64,000 nt of DNA from an uncultured Clostridium sp. (GTDB lineage: Bacteria; Bacillota; Clostridia; Clostridiales; Clostridiaceae). The stretch is from the NCBI RefSeq assembly GCF_947039605.1, contig NZ_CAMQZG010000015.1, positions 1 to 64,000 on the forward strand. Reading direction: 5' to 3'. The position numbers and the translations under genes are program-made. Shown piece after piece: positions 20,094 to 31,077 of the stretch (position 1 is its first letter; each line of letters opens with the position of its first letter). The notes under the pieces are model-generated. The model did not search any database, was not told where the DNA came from, and was given only the letters and a program-made list of their open reading frames with translations.

Positions 20094-21494
20094 TTATTTT
20101 TCCCTCCATATTTCAAAATTTCTAAACTTAAAACCATTCTTTAAAATTAGTTGCCCTTTTCTTTTAATTTTATATTTAGAAAAATGATTATTTGCATATA
20201 CACTGATATAAATAATTTTTATATAATCTTCTTTATTATTAATCTCAATTTCACTAGCTTCTATCATACTTTTCTCCCCTAAAAGCTTTTCAACTAATTG
20301 ATTGACTTTTTTAGGTGAATACTTTTCACTTTGCTTTTTCTTGAATGCCTCTAATTTCTTTTTTCTTTCTTCATCATTAATTTCAATAGTTTCTATCTTA
20401 CTTGACTTGAAATTTTTCTTTCCTTCATTACTTATATATAAAGATGTTTCATCATAATATCCCTGTATATACATAGAAAAAATATTACTAACAATATCTA
20501 TCGAATCCGTAGTTAAACTTAGTTCCTCTTTTTTATATTCACTACATGTAAACTCTAATATATCTTTTAAAACTCCAACCATATCTTTAGAATTATTAAG
20601 TAAAAATTTTGCTCTTGTGACTGAAGCCCTTATATATTTTGTGTTTTTTATGTCAATTTCATTTGTTATATCATCAATGTCATTAAAAGCATTTATAATA
20701 CTAACAATCATTTCTGAAATTTCTTCTTTTGCCTCTTCATCTTAAATAGATTCTACATTTTCTTTATAATCTGAAATAGCACTAGTTAAAAATTCTTTAT
20801 TTTCAAGTTTTTCATATAATATTTCTATAATTTTAGGTCTATATCTAGATATATTTTCTGATGTTTTAAGCTTATGATATGATTTATCTAAAACTTCTCT
20901 TGTATATTTTCCAAACAAGTCTTCTAATATCTCTTCAACTTTCATTTTTTGAGTTAAATTATCCATATACTTTTTTATATTTGAATTCAGTGACTTAAGC
21001 GAACTAATAATTTCTTTGGTATTTTCATAAACTTGCCTTAATGTTAGCCATGCATTTCTATCCTCGCCTGAGACTAGCAATGTATATATAGTTATTATAT
21101 TCCCTCTATACTCTACACTGTCCTTATTCACTAACTTTAGAAATGTTTCTATCATTGTTATGGAATAATCATGAAAATTAATTATTGTTTTATAATTACT
21201 TGTTACTTCACTATATATCCACCCATATTGAATTAAATTTCTTAACACTAAATTAGCTTTTTCTCTCGTATTTTTACATTCCTCTTCTTCTTCTAAAATC
21301 ATTTCAACATTTTGACCTTCTAAAAAATCTTCAATTGCTGAAACCATTATTTCTTTTTCTATTCCATATGATAATCCATTTTGAACTGAATTATATAATA
21401 ATGAAATTACTTCAATGTACAAACTTTTATTAAGACTACTTAATGGTACAAAAAACTTTTCAGGAACTACCTTAAAAATACCTATCTTCTTCAT
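20094..21494 (-). pseudogene. jetA: Wadjet system subunit JetA-like (DUF5716-like), interrupted by one in-frame TAA at 20742-20744
   Basis: ORFs 20742-21494 and 20094-20711 are in the same frame (NVESI*DEEAKEEISEMIVSI); joined length about 466 aa. Confidence 0.8.
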
Positions 21495-21828
21495 ATTTTC
21501 CCCCTTTTATTTCATAATTATACTAATACTACCATTTTATTTGTTTTGTTGAAATATTTATTTTTTATAATTATCGTCTTCCATCAACTTCTTTATACTA
21601 TAAAAAGAAAAACCCTCTAACTTTTTTATGGTTGAAGTATTTTTCTAAAGCTTCTTTTCTAGTTCTAGATCATATGATTTTTTATCATTACAACCACCTC
21701 ATCTTCAATATTCTTATCTTTAAAGTAAACTCTATTTAAATATTTTTAATATTTTCATAAAAATTGAAACAACTACACCTTAACTTACACTAATTAACTA
21801 AACACATAAAAAAAAGGGAGGGACTTCA

Positions 21829-22602
21829 ATGTTTACAAAGCTTAAAAATCTAACTAAAAAGAAAAAGATACTTTTATCTTTACTTATTTTACTTGTTACA
21901 GGACTTTTACTTATTAATAATGCTATAAATGGTAATCCAATTAGTAAGGCTCTATTTAAAAATAAGGTGCAAAATTATATAGATGCTACTTATCCTCACA
22001 CAGATTTCACTATAAACTCTACTTTTTATAATTTCAAAGATGCAAATTATTCGTGTAATGTAACTTCAAAATCTGGTGGCTTAGATTTTACAATAAAACA
22101 GTATCCTACTGGGTATTTCTATGATGAATATAAAGAATCTGATAATGGAAAATCAATTATAGATCAAGATTTAAGTGGTAGTTTTATGCATGCTATAACT
22201 GATGAATTTAAAGCTGTTATAAACAATGATAAATTTAAAATTTATAATAGCCAACTGATTTTCCAAGGTAAATATAAGGATAGAAATACTAAGTATGATA
22301 GATCTTTTGATGATGAATTTGCACTTAATCTTAGTACTAACTATGATGAAACTTATACCACTGATGAAATTGTTGAAGTTATGGTCACTCTAAAAAACTA
22401 TCTAGCTAAAAATAAACATAATGGATTTAAAGGTATGTGTATAAACTTTGATGAAAATGGTATAGGAAAAAGTATTTTAATTACAGATAAACAACTTAAT
22501 TTATCTGATGAAAAGGTTGTAGATTTAATTCAAGATATATCTATTTCTGGAGAGTTTGACTTTGAAACTAGAAAAGTACTTTTTAAAACACTTGAAAAAT
22601 AA
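21829..22602 (+). CDS. membrane-anchored hypothetical protein (YfjL-like)
   Basis: N-terminal TM segment then 'KALFKNKVQNYIDATYPHTDFTINSTFYNFKDANYSCNVTSKSG'. Confidence 0.55.
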   Translation: MFTKLKNLTKKKKILLSLLILLVTGLLLINNAINGNPISKALFKNKVQNYIDATYPHTDFTINSTFYNFKDANYSCNVTSKSGGLDFTIKQYPTGYFYDEYKESDNGKSIIDQDLSGSFMHAITDEFKAVINNDKFKIYNSQLIFQGKYKDRNTKYDRSFDDEFALNLSTNYDETYTTDEIVEVMVTLKNYLAKNKHNGFKGMCINFDENGIGKSILITDKQLNLSDEKVVDLIQDISISGEFDFETRKVLFKTLEK

Positions 22603-22713
22603 TATCTTTTTGTAAAATAAATTAATAATTTTAACTGCATATAAAATTCTATTTCATGTTAAGTTATACTCTTATATGTTAAATAATGTAATTAAAATAA
22701 GGAGGGATTATTT

Positions 22714-23208
22714 GTGGATGAGTTTTCAACGCTTTATAAGTTAAATAAAGATACAATATATATATACTTTTTATATAAAACAAAAGATGATTATATAGCA
22801 CAAGAGCTTCTTGCACAAACCTTCTTCTTAGCATATAAATCGCTTAACTCATTTAAAGGAAATTCTAAATTTAGTACTTGGCTAATGGGGATTTCAAAAA
22901 ATGTATTTAAAGATTATCTTAGAAAAGAAAAAAAGTTTGATACAGTTCCATTAGAAAATGTAGAAAGCTACCTAAGTTATGATAGCAATTTAGATAAAAA
23001 ACTTATAGAAAATGAAGAACTTTTAAGCCTATTTAAAGCAATAGATAGTCTTGATGAAGACTTTAGAGAAATTATAATGCTTCGTGCTGTTTGTAATATG
23101 TCTAACCTTGAAATAGCACAACTTTTAGATAAAAAAGAAACTTATATTAGAGTAAAATTTCATAGAGGAAAAGTTAAACTCAAAGAAATTTTGAAAGAAA
23201 GGGTATGA
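22714..23208 (+). CDS. ECF-type RNA polymerase sigma factor
   Basis: Region 2 (FKGNSKFSTWLMGISKNVFKDYLRKEKK) and region 4 helix-turn-helix (MLRAVCNMSNLEIAQLLDKKETYIRVKFHRGKVKL). Confidence 0.9.
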   Translation: MDEFSTLYKLNKDTIYIYFLYKTKDDYIAQELLAQTFFLAYKSLNSFKGNSKFSTWLMGISKNVFKDYLRKEKKFDTVPLENVESYLSYDSNLDKKLIENEELLSLFKAIDSLDEDFREIIMLRAVCNMSNLEIAQLLDKKETYIRVKFHRGKVKLKEILKERV

Positions 23209-23212
23209 TATT

Positions 23213-23779
23213 ATGAGTGAAATTAATTGTGCTGTAATACAAGATTTAATAAGTTTATATATTGATGACTTATTATCAGATGATAGTAAAAATATTGTTG
23301 ATGAACATATAAAAACCTGTGAGAGTTGTAAATTATACTTAGATGACATTTCACAGCCTATTGAAATTTCAAAAGTTAAAATTTCACCTACAGAAAATGA
23401 TATAGCAGAAATTAAACTTATAGAAAAAATCAAAAAAACTTCTAATAATAAAATTTTAATGATAAGTGTTATTGCAGGTCTTACTGCTATGCTATTAACC
23501 AATGACCAGTGGATTTTCAAAGGATTCTTAGCACTTCCTATCTTTGGTACTTTTGTATACTTTAACTCAAAGAAAGTTTTACTTGCACCCCTTATAATAT
23601 TCCTTTTAAAAACTCTAACTGTATTTGTTATAACATACCAAAGTTTTATTGATATATCTGTACTTGAATTTGTACAAATGATAGGTGGACTTTTAGGGAT
23701 TGGACTTCTTTTTGCTATCTTCCCACTTATAGGCTCAATTATTGGACTTCTTATACAGAAAATATTTATAGATAAATAG
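23213..23779 (+). CDS. zf-HC2-type anti-sigma factor, membrane protein
   Basis: C-x24-H-x3-C-x2-C motif (CAVIQDLI...VDEHIKTCESC) followed by TM segments; directly downstream of the sigma gene. Confidence 0.88.
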   Translation: MSEINCAVIQDLISLYIDDLLSDDSKNIVDEHIKTCESCKLYLDDISQPIEISKVKISPTENDIAEIKLIEKIKKTSNNKILMISVIAGLTAMLLTNDQWIFKGFLALPIFGTFVYFNSKKVLLAPLIIFLLKTLTVFVITYQSFIDISVLEFVQMIGGLLGIGLLFAIFPLIGSIIGLLIQKIFIDK

Positions 23780-23859
23780 TATTCATGTGACACTTATATT
23801 TAAAAGCAAAAACTATTTTAAAATAAGACTAAACTTACATTAAAATAGTTTTCTAAAAT

Positions 23860-24852
23860 TTATGTAGTTTCACTCTCGCTCGCTTTTTTTATAACCTCTT
23901 CAATAATAAATATCAAGAATACTATAAAAGCACCTACAATTGTAAATATAACTCTATACATATCAAGATATAATGCTGACTGTCCTTTATAAATCATATG
24001 GTTTGCAAATAAAGCAAAGTATGTTATAAATATAGCTCTCTTATAATAAGCCATTGGAAATAACATAAAGTAGATTGCTATAGCTACTAATATATATAAT
24101 ACAATATCATTTGTAACTGTATTTGCTATTATCATAAATAGAACACACCCTACTGATGTACCAAGTAGTCTATCAATAATTTTTTGAAATGTAAGTCCTT
24201 TATCTGGAATCATAAGAATTATAATTGTAATAGGTAACCATATCGCATGATATTGCTTAAAATATTCCATAACAAAAATAGCTATGGCAAAAACAATTCC
24301 ATTTAAAATAGAATATCTATTTTTAAAATCATTAAATTCTATTTTATCTTCATACTTTATATTCAATATCTTTTTTTCAAAATCTTTATTAAAGTAAGTT
24401 TCTTTTGTAAATAAATAATATAAAATCATTATAAATATTCCTGATATTACAAGTGCTAAAAGAAGCTTTGGCATCTGTGCTGTTTTAGGTCTAAAGTATA
24501 CAAGAAACATATAGTTTAATAAAAACCCCATAGTCCTTGGTGCACTTTTATAATGATTGTACATATAGTGAAGTCCAAACCCAACTGCAAATGTAAATAA
24601 TATAAGTGTTAGATAATTAAATCCTGCTATATAGGCTGCTATTCCTATAATAAGTTGTGTTCCTATTATTCTACTAGCTTCAATTAGCATGCACTCACTA
24701 TAATCCTTATCAAGCATTGTAATAACTACTACTCCACACCCAAGCCCAAGAATTGCTTCTAGAAGCCCAAACCCTGTATATAATCCACCAATCATAAAGA
24801 AGACTATAAATAGATACTTAAGATTAGTAATATGTTTTTTTAATAAAGTCAA
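23860..24852 (-). CDS. FUSC/aromatic acid exporter-like membrane protein
   Basis: Two blocks of TM helices; 'AIWLPITIIILMIPDKGLTFQKIIDRLLGTSVGCVLF' typical of FUSC. Confidence 0.85.
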   Translation of the reverse strand: MTLLKKHITNLKYLFIVFFMIGGLYTGFGLLEAILGLGCGVVVITMLDKDYSECMLIEASRIIGTQLIIGIAAYIAGFNYLTLILFTFAVGFGLHYMYNHYKSAPRTMGFLLNYMFLVYFRPKTAQMPKLLLALVISGIFIMILYYLFTKETYFNKDFEKKILNIKYEDKIEFNDFKNRYSILNGIVFAIAIFVMEYFKQYHAIWLPITIIILMIPDKGLTFQKIIDRLLGTSVGCVLFMIIANTVTNDIVLYILVAIAIYFMLFPMAYYKRAIFITYFALFANHMIYKGQSALYLDMYRVIFTIVGAFIVFLIFIIEEVIKKASESETT

Positions 24853-25073
24853 TTAATCACTCTCATTTCTATATATAAAATTTATCTTTTGTTTAATCAT
24901 AAAGTTTCATTATACTCTATTTTTAAAATATAAATTTCTTTTTGTACTAAATATTATGTGTTTCTATAGGTATTTAGTTATCACTATGATAAATTTAAAG
25001 TATTACACTTATTACTTTCATACCTATATACTTAGTATAGTAATAATTCATTTAATAAACGGGGGATAATTTT

Positions 25074-25673
25074 ATGGAAAACGAAAAAAAATCTTTAGAT
25101 TTTAATATCTTATGGACACTATTTAAATCTACATTCATGCTAAGTGCTTGCACTTTTGGTGGTGGATTTGTAATAGTATCTCTTATGAAAAAGAAATTTG
25201 TTGAGGAACTTGGGTGGATTGAAGAGGATGAAATGCTTGATATAACAGCTATCTCACAATCTTCTCCTGGACCTATACCAATAAATGCATCAGTTATACT
25301 CGGCTATAGAATGCAAGGAATTGTAGGTTCTTTAGTAGCAGTTCTTGGGACTTCTATACCACCTATAGTTATAATTTCTATAATCTCAGTATTCTATACA
25401 GAATTTAGAGAAAATAAAGTAATCGCAATTGCTTTAATGGTCATGAGGGCTGGAGTTGCTGCTGTTATTTGTGATGTTGTAATCAAACTTGCTAAAAATG
25501 TTATAGCTACTAAAAACAATTTATATGTAGCACTTATGGTTATAACTTTTGTAATGACTTATATTATGGGGATTAATGCAATGACTGTTATTTTAATGTG
25601 TCTTGCTATTGGGATAGTTACTCTTTTGCTAGAAATGAAAAGAACAAAACAAAATTCAGGGGGTAATTTATAA
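25074..25673 (+). CDS. chromate transporter, half protein 1
   Basis: FGGGFVIVSLM...DITAISQSSPGPIPINASVILGYR. Confidence 0.93.
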   Translation: MENEKKSLDFNILWTLFKSTFMLSACTFGGGFVIVSLMKKKFVEELGWIEEDEMLDITAISQSSPGPIPINASVILGYRMQGIVGSLVAVLGTSIPPIVIISIISVFYTEFRENKVIAIALMVMRAGVAAVICDVVIKLAKNVIATKNNLYVALMVITFVMTYIMGINAMTVILMCLAIGIVTLLLEMKRTKQNSGGNL

Positions 25674-26233
25674 TGTTAGCATTATTATTTTTTAGCTTTA
25701 TACAAGTTGGACTTTTTAGTGTTGGTGGTGGATATGCTGCTATACCTTTAATACAAAATCAAATAGTTAATGTGCATGGTCTTATGACTCTACCTGAATT
25801 TGCAGACCTTGTCACAATAGCAGAAATGACTCCTGGGCCTATTTCTATAAACTCTGCTACTTTCGTTGGAACAAAACTTGCAGGTCCTACAGGGGCAATT
25901 ATATGCTCTATAGGGGTTATCATTCCATCATTCATAATTTGTTTAACTCTTGCACACTACTATTATAAATATAGAAACTTTGGTGGAGTTCAAACAGTTT
26001 TAGCCGCTTTAAGACCTGCTGTTGTAGCTCTTATAAGCTCTGCTGGACTATCAATTTTAACACTAGCATTATTTAATGCAGAAAAAGAGCATATAGTTTT
26101 ATCAAACTTTAAACCTGTAGAATTCTGTTTATTTGTAGCTGGGCTTATTGCACTTAGGAAATTCAAACTTAGTCCTATACTTGTTATCTTTGGTTCAGGG
26201 CTTATAGGAACTCTTTTCTACTTAATATTTTAA
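25673..26233 (+). CDS. chromate transporter, half protein 2
   Basis: SVGGGYAAIPLIQ...VTIAEMTPGPISINSATFVGTK; overlaps the preceding gene. Confidence 0.93.
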   Translation: MLALLFFSFIQVGLFSVGGGYAAIPLIQNQIVNVHGLMTLPEFADLVTIAEMTPGPISINSATFVGTKLAGPTGAIICSIGVIIPSFIICLTLAHYYYKYRNFGGVQTVLAALRPAVVALISSAGLSILTLALFNAEKEHIVLSNFKPVEFCLFVAGLIALRKFKLSPILVIFGSGLIGTLFYLIF

Positions 26234-26240
26234 AAAGTTT

Positions 26241-26270
26241 ACCCCCACTAGATTTTTTCTAGTGGGGGTT
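26241..26270 (+). terminator. Rho-independent terminator
   Basis: ACCCCCACTAG-attttttC-TAGTGGGGGTT then T-rich. Confidence 0.8.
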
Positions 26271-26449
26271 TTATTATATTTATTTATAATATTTTTCTAA
26301 TACCACAACAATATTTTCAAGTTTTTCTATTATAATATTGAATTCTCAATACTTTTCTTAAATAATTATATTCGACAAAAGCATTTAATATCTTTTTAGC
26401 ATAACTAAAATGAGGTAGCTATTCGCTAGCTACCTCATTCTAAATTTAT

Positions 26450-27853
26450 TTAAGCTGCTTCATTTTTATCTTCAGCTATATTTTTCTTTCTTCCTATTGC
26501 TATTCCAAGATAAGTAAATAGGATAGACATAAGTGGATTTATTATATTTAAAAGTGCATATGGTAGATAAGCAAAAGTAGGCACGCCTAAAACTCCTGAT
26601 ATAAAAGCTCCCGCTGTAGTCCAAGGAATAAGTGGTCCTGTAAGAGTCCCTCCCTCTTCTATAACTCTACTAAGCATTGAATTATCAAGCCCTCGCTCCT
26701 CATATTCTTTCTTATATATACTTCCATTAACTATAATCGCAAGATAAACTTCTCCCATAATTATATTAGTTAAAAGACAAGTTCCAATTGTTAAAGTTAC
26801 TAGACTTCCTATACTTTTTATTCTATCTAAAATAACATTTATCATTACATCAAGATATCCAAACTTCTCTAAAGCTGAACCTAGTGCAAGTGCTATGAAA
26901 GATAATGCAAAGGTACTCATCATACTCATAATTCCACCTCTAGTTAAAAGCACATCTACAGCATGAACCCCTGTATTTGATTTGTAACCTGTACTTAGAA
27001 CATTCAAAGCATCTGGTATGCTTGAACCTTGAAATATTACTGCAAATATAACTCCTATAAATGCACCTATTCCGAGTGCTAAAATTGCATCAACTTTCAT
27101 AATACTTAAAACTAGAACAACTAATACTGGTATAAGCATAATTAAACTTATATGAAAATCCTTACTTAATGTTGTATTAATTTGATTTACAGTATCATTA
27201 TTTATCATGGTACTAACTGAATATTTTAATCCTAATATGTAAAATCCTATTAAACTTATAATATATGATGGCACAGTTGTGGCAAGCATTGATTTTATAT
27301 GCTTATATAAATTCGCCCCTGCTGTTGCCGCTGCAAGATTTGTAGTATCAGATAATGGTGATAATTTATCTCCAAAGAAAGCACCTGAAACTATCATACC
27401 AGCTGTAAGAGGTGCTGGTATTCCAAGACCTTCTCCCATAGCCATAAAGGCAACCCCAACGGTTCCAGCAGTCCCCCATGAAGTCCCAGTCGCAATAGAT
27501 GTAATACTACATACTATAAGGCCAACTGGAAGGAAATATTTTGCACTTATTATATTAAGCCCATAATATACAAGAGTTTGAATAACCCCAGCTTGAATCC
27601 AGCTTCCTATTAGCGCCCCTATTAAAATGAAAATGCACATAGCAGGGAATGCTCTAACTACTCCACCTTTCATTTCTTCTAATATATCTTTAAACTCATA
27701 TCCTTGTATTCTAGTTACAATGATAGTAAGCCCCATCCCTAATAATAATAATATTTTTATATCAACTTTATTAATCATACCAAATGCTAATATTAAAATT
27801 AGACTTAGTAATAAAAATGAAGCTGCCTTTTTACTCGGTAGCTTTTTTTTCAT
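26450..27853 (-). CDS. nhaC: NhaC-family Na+/H+ antiporter
   Basis: SGAFFGDKLSPLSDTTNLAAATAGANLYKHI and GTSWGTAGTVGVA motifs. Confidence 0.93.
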   Translation of the reverse strand: MKKKLPSKKAASFLLLSLILILAFGMINKVDIKILLLLGMGLTIIVTRIQGYEFKDILEEMKGGVVRAFPAMCIFILIGALIGSWIQAGVIQTLVYYGLNIISAKYFLPVGLIVCSITSIATGTSWGTAGTVGVAFMAMGEGLGIPAPLTAGMIVSGAFFGDKLSPLSDTTNLAAATAGANLYKHIKSMLATTVPSYIISLIGFYILGLKYSVSTMINNDTVNQINTTLSKDFHISLIMLIPVLVVLVLSIMKVDAILALGIGAFIGVIFAVIFQGSSIPDALNVLSTGYKSNTGVHAVDVLLTRGGIMSMMSTFALSFIALALGSALEKFGYLDVMINVILDRIKSIGSLVTLTIGTCLLTNIIMGEVYLAIIVNGSIYKKEYEERGLDNSMLSRVIEEGGTLTGPLIPWTTAGAFISGVLGVPTFAYLPYALLNIINPLMSILFTYLGIAIGRKKNIAEDKNEAA

Positions 27854-28025
27854 ATTATTTCTCCTAACGTAATTTTAAATAATTATTCTCTATTAATAAT
27901 TTATATCTTTTTAATATTTTTGTCAAACAAATGTAACTTTCTTTTTTTTAAAATACTGAAATCTAATTTATCGCTAATGATAAAAGGCAATTTCTTTATC
28001 CGAAATTGCCTTTTGTCTATTTTTT

Positions 28026-29471
28026 TTAAATTTCCACCTCTAATGAAAATTTGATATTTCCATCTTTTGAACTCATGTTGTAGTTCATATTAGTATGCTT
28101 ATCTAATATATTTTTAACTATATAAAGCCCAAGTCCACTTCCACCAGTTTTTCTATTTCTTGACTTCTCTAATCTATAAAAAGGTGTAAACATCTTTTCT
28201 AAATCCTCTTTTGAAATATCCTCACCAGTATTACTAACCTCAAGTTCAACTTTTTCACCTTTAAATAAATCTATATTTATACAAGTATAATACTCTGAAT
28301 ATTTTATAGCATTGCCTATAATATTATCTAAAACCTTTTTAATTAATTTCATATCTGCATAAACAAAAATATTATCATCTATATTAGTTAACATCTCTAT
28401 ATTCTTTTCTCTTATATAAAATGCTTTTTTCTCAATAGATTCATTAACCATAGTTGAAAGATTTATTTTCTCCATTTCAATTTTAAAAGCTTCACTCTCA
28501 TACTTATTAAGTTCTAATATTTCACCAACAAGTTCCCTCATATCTTGCATAACATCGTAACTTTTTTGAAGATACTTATCTCTATCTTTAAATGCACCTA
28601 TATTATAAATCATTCCCTCAAGTTGCCCACTAACTATCGTTATAGGTGATTTAAGTTCATGTGATATGGTCCCTATAAACTCTCTTCTTTTCTTTTCTGC
28701 TATTTTTTCTTTTTCAATATCACTCAATAATTTTTTATTACTTTCTTCTAACTCTGTAATACTCTTTTCAAGGCTACTACTCATTTCATTAAGGCTAACA
28801 GCAAGCTGTGATAATTCATCATCACTATCTATTTTAAGTTTCTTTGAAAAATCTAACTTTGCCATAGATTTTGCTATATCGTTTATCTTCAAAAGTGGTT
28901 TTGTTACCGCCTTTGAATAAAGATAGGAACTAACTATAGATATTACAATTGTTATTGCTATTACAATTGGCATAAATACAAGCATAACTCTAGTAATTTG
29001 TGATATTGGCTGTGTTGGTATTCTTACCTCAAGAGTCATATGTTGCTTTTGTGCTTTTGAATAAAAACTAATTTTTTTAACAATTCCCTGACTATTAAAA
29101 CGTTTTTCTATCTTACTTTGCTCTGACTTTGTAAACATATCACTTGAAAATCTCTCAAGAAATCTACTGCTTATATATATAATCCCACCATCATTTTTGA
29201 CTAATATGTCTACATTATTATCATATGAAAATTGATTTAAATCTATAAACATATTTGTCAAAGTGCTCTCATCTTTACAGTTACTAATTATATGATTTAC
29301 ACCTGTACTTACAGTTTCACCTTTATAAAACAAATAAGCTTTTGGGAAAAGTGCATATAATGCTGAATAAACTACAATAGTACTTAATATTACTAATGTT
29401 ATTGAAGTAAAAAAAAGCTTATTACTTACCCCAAGTTTATTCCATATTTTTTTCAAGAACATACCCAACAC
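28026..29471 (-). CDS. sensor histidine kinase
   Basis: Two TM segments, HAMP, GTISHELKSPITIVSGQLEG H-box, GGSGLGLYIVKNIL. Confidence 0.93.
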   Translation of the reverse strand: MLGMFLKKIWNKLGVSNKLFFTSITLVILSTIVVYSALYALFPKAYLFYKGETVSTGVNHIISNCKDESTLTNMFIDLNQFSYDNNVDILVKNDGGIIYISSRFLERFSSDMFTKSEQSKIEKRFNSQGIVKKISFYSKAQKQHMTLEVRIPTQPISQITRVMLVFMPIVIAITIVISIVSSYLYSKAVTKPLLKINDIAKSMAKLDFSKKLKIDSDDELSQLAVSLNEMSSSLEKSITELEESNKKLLSDIEKEKIAEKKRREFIGTISHELKSPITIVSGQLEGMIYNIGAFKDRDKYLQKSYDVMQDMRELVGEILELNKYESEAFKIEMEKINLSTMVNESIEKKAFYIREKNIEMLTNIDDNIFVYADMKLIKKVLDNIIGNAIKYSEYYTCINIDLFKGEKVELEVSNTGEDISKEDLEKMFTPFYRLEKSRNRKTGGSGLGLYIVKNILDKHTNMNYNMSSKDGNIKFSLEVEI

Positions 29472-30174
29472 CCTTTACTGTTTTTATATAATTTTTAGTT
29501 ATTTTTTTTCTAATATTTTTTATATGAGCATCTATAACTCTCATATCTCCAAAATATTCATATCCCCAAACATTATCCATAAGATGTTCTCTTGTTACTA
29601 CTCGTGGGTAAAACTCTACAAGATTTTTTAATATATTAAACTCTTTTAAAGTAAATTCAATCTCCTCCATATCTATATATACCTTATAACTATCACTATC
29701 AAGTTTTAAAGATTCAAAACTCACAATATTTGTATTTAAGTCCTTCCTACTCTCTTTATTAGACTCTCCTCTTCTAAGCACTGCTTCTACTCGTTTTATA
29801 AGAACATTAAATGAAAATGGTTTTGTTATAAAATCATCACACTCAAATTCAAAACCTTTTATTTCATCTTGTTCCTCGCTAAGCGCTGTTAAAAATATAA
29901 TTGCTGCATCAGTTTTTACCTTAGCCATTTTACAAAGTGAATATCCATCCATATTAGGCATCATAATATCCATTATAATAAGGTCATACTCATTGTTTTT
30001 TATTTTTTCATATCCAAGTACCCCATCATCAGCTGTATCTACTTGATAATTTTGAGCCTTTAAAAATTCCTTTACAAGTTCTTGTATTTGTAAATCATCT
30101 TCAACTACTAATATCTTCTTCATTAGTTTTCTCCTTAAATTTTTTACTTTAATCATATATTCCTCAAAATTCAA
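29437..30174 (-). CDS. OmpR-family response regulator
   Basis: KKILVVEDDLQIQELV...IMDIMMPNMDGY plus winged helix; start probably at the internal MKKILVVEDD. Confidence 0.93.
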   Translation of the reverse strand: MNFEEYMIKVKNLRRKLMKKILVVEDDLQIQELVKEFLKAQNYQVDTADDGVLGYEKIKNNEYDLIIMDIMMPNMDGYSLCKMAKVKTDAAIIFLTALSEEQDEIKGFEFECDDFITKPFSFNVLIKRVEAVLRRGESNKESRKDLNTNIVSFESLKLDSDSYKVYIDMEEIEFTLKEFNILKNLVEFYPRVVTREHLMDNVWGYEYFGDMRVIDAHIKNIRKKITKNYIKTVKGVGYVLEKNME

Positions 30175-30446
30175 CTATTCTATAAGTAAAATTTCTTTTT
30201 TATTTAAATTTATCTAAAGAAAAAGAGAGCCCACAACATCAGCTCCCTTACTCTTTACGATTTAGTTTTACATTTTAGGATTTTACATTTCAATTTATAC
30301 TACATAATAATAGGTCTATACTTTAGCCTCTTCAACTTAAAATCTATTATTTTCATCTACAATACCTATTCTAAAATAGTCATCTATATTTAAAATGAAT
30401 CCAATATGAATTCTATGTGAAATTTAAAGACTATATATGACTATTC

Positions 30447-30911
30447 CTAATTTTCACTATTATTTGTATTTCCAAAAACTATTGGTGACATTTCTATATC
30501 AGTGCTAAACCCTTGTCTTGTTACATTTCTGCTTGCTGTAAGCCCCATAGTTTCTTTTCCATTTATATTCACATCATATATAACTTGCTCTGGCCCACCA
30601 AATGACCCAGTTGCTTGACCTATATATATTTCTACATTTCCATCCCCTATATACTTATCTTTTATAGCAGTTTCAAAATCATTTAAAATTCCAGAATTTA
30701 ATGCCTGTTGTGATACCTTTACAGTGAATCCTTGTGGCACATTATTATCATAATTACTACTTGTGCTTCCCTTTGAACCTAAGCTAACATATTGGCTAGA
30801 CTTTGTTGTATTATTATTTTGAACTTTTGTATTATTGCTAGGTACTAGCAAATAAACTATACCTAAAACAATAGCTATTGCAACTGCACCTTTTACCATT
30901 AACTTATTCAT
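30447..30911 (-). CDS. secreted/anchored hypothetical protein
   Basis: N-terminal hydrophobic signal anchor; no domain recognised. Confidence 0.6.
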   Translation of the reverse strand: MNKLMVKGAVAIAIVLGIVYLLVPSNNTKVQNNNTTKSSQYVSLGSKGSTSSNYDNNVPQGFTVKVSQQALNSGILNDFETAIKDKYIGDGNVEIYIGQATGSFGGPEQVIYDVNINGKETMGLTASRNVTRQGFSTDIEMSPIVFGNTNNSEN

Positions 30912-31077
30912 AATCTATCACTCCTTAACTAATATCAATATTAAATTACTAAACAAACTCTCTTATTCTCTATAAGTTTATTTTATTCAAATAATATGAC
31001 TTAATAAAGTTATATAAATTAATATTTATTTATAATACAAAGACAATATCACTCTTTACTATAATATATTTGTAACC

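Noticed and set aside
25074-26233. Split chromate transporter as a frameshifted gene
   Set aside because: Two-gene half-size chromate transporters are a normal arrangement; both halves have their own starts and motifs
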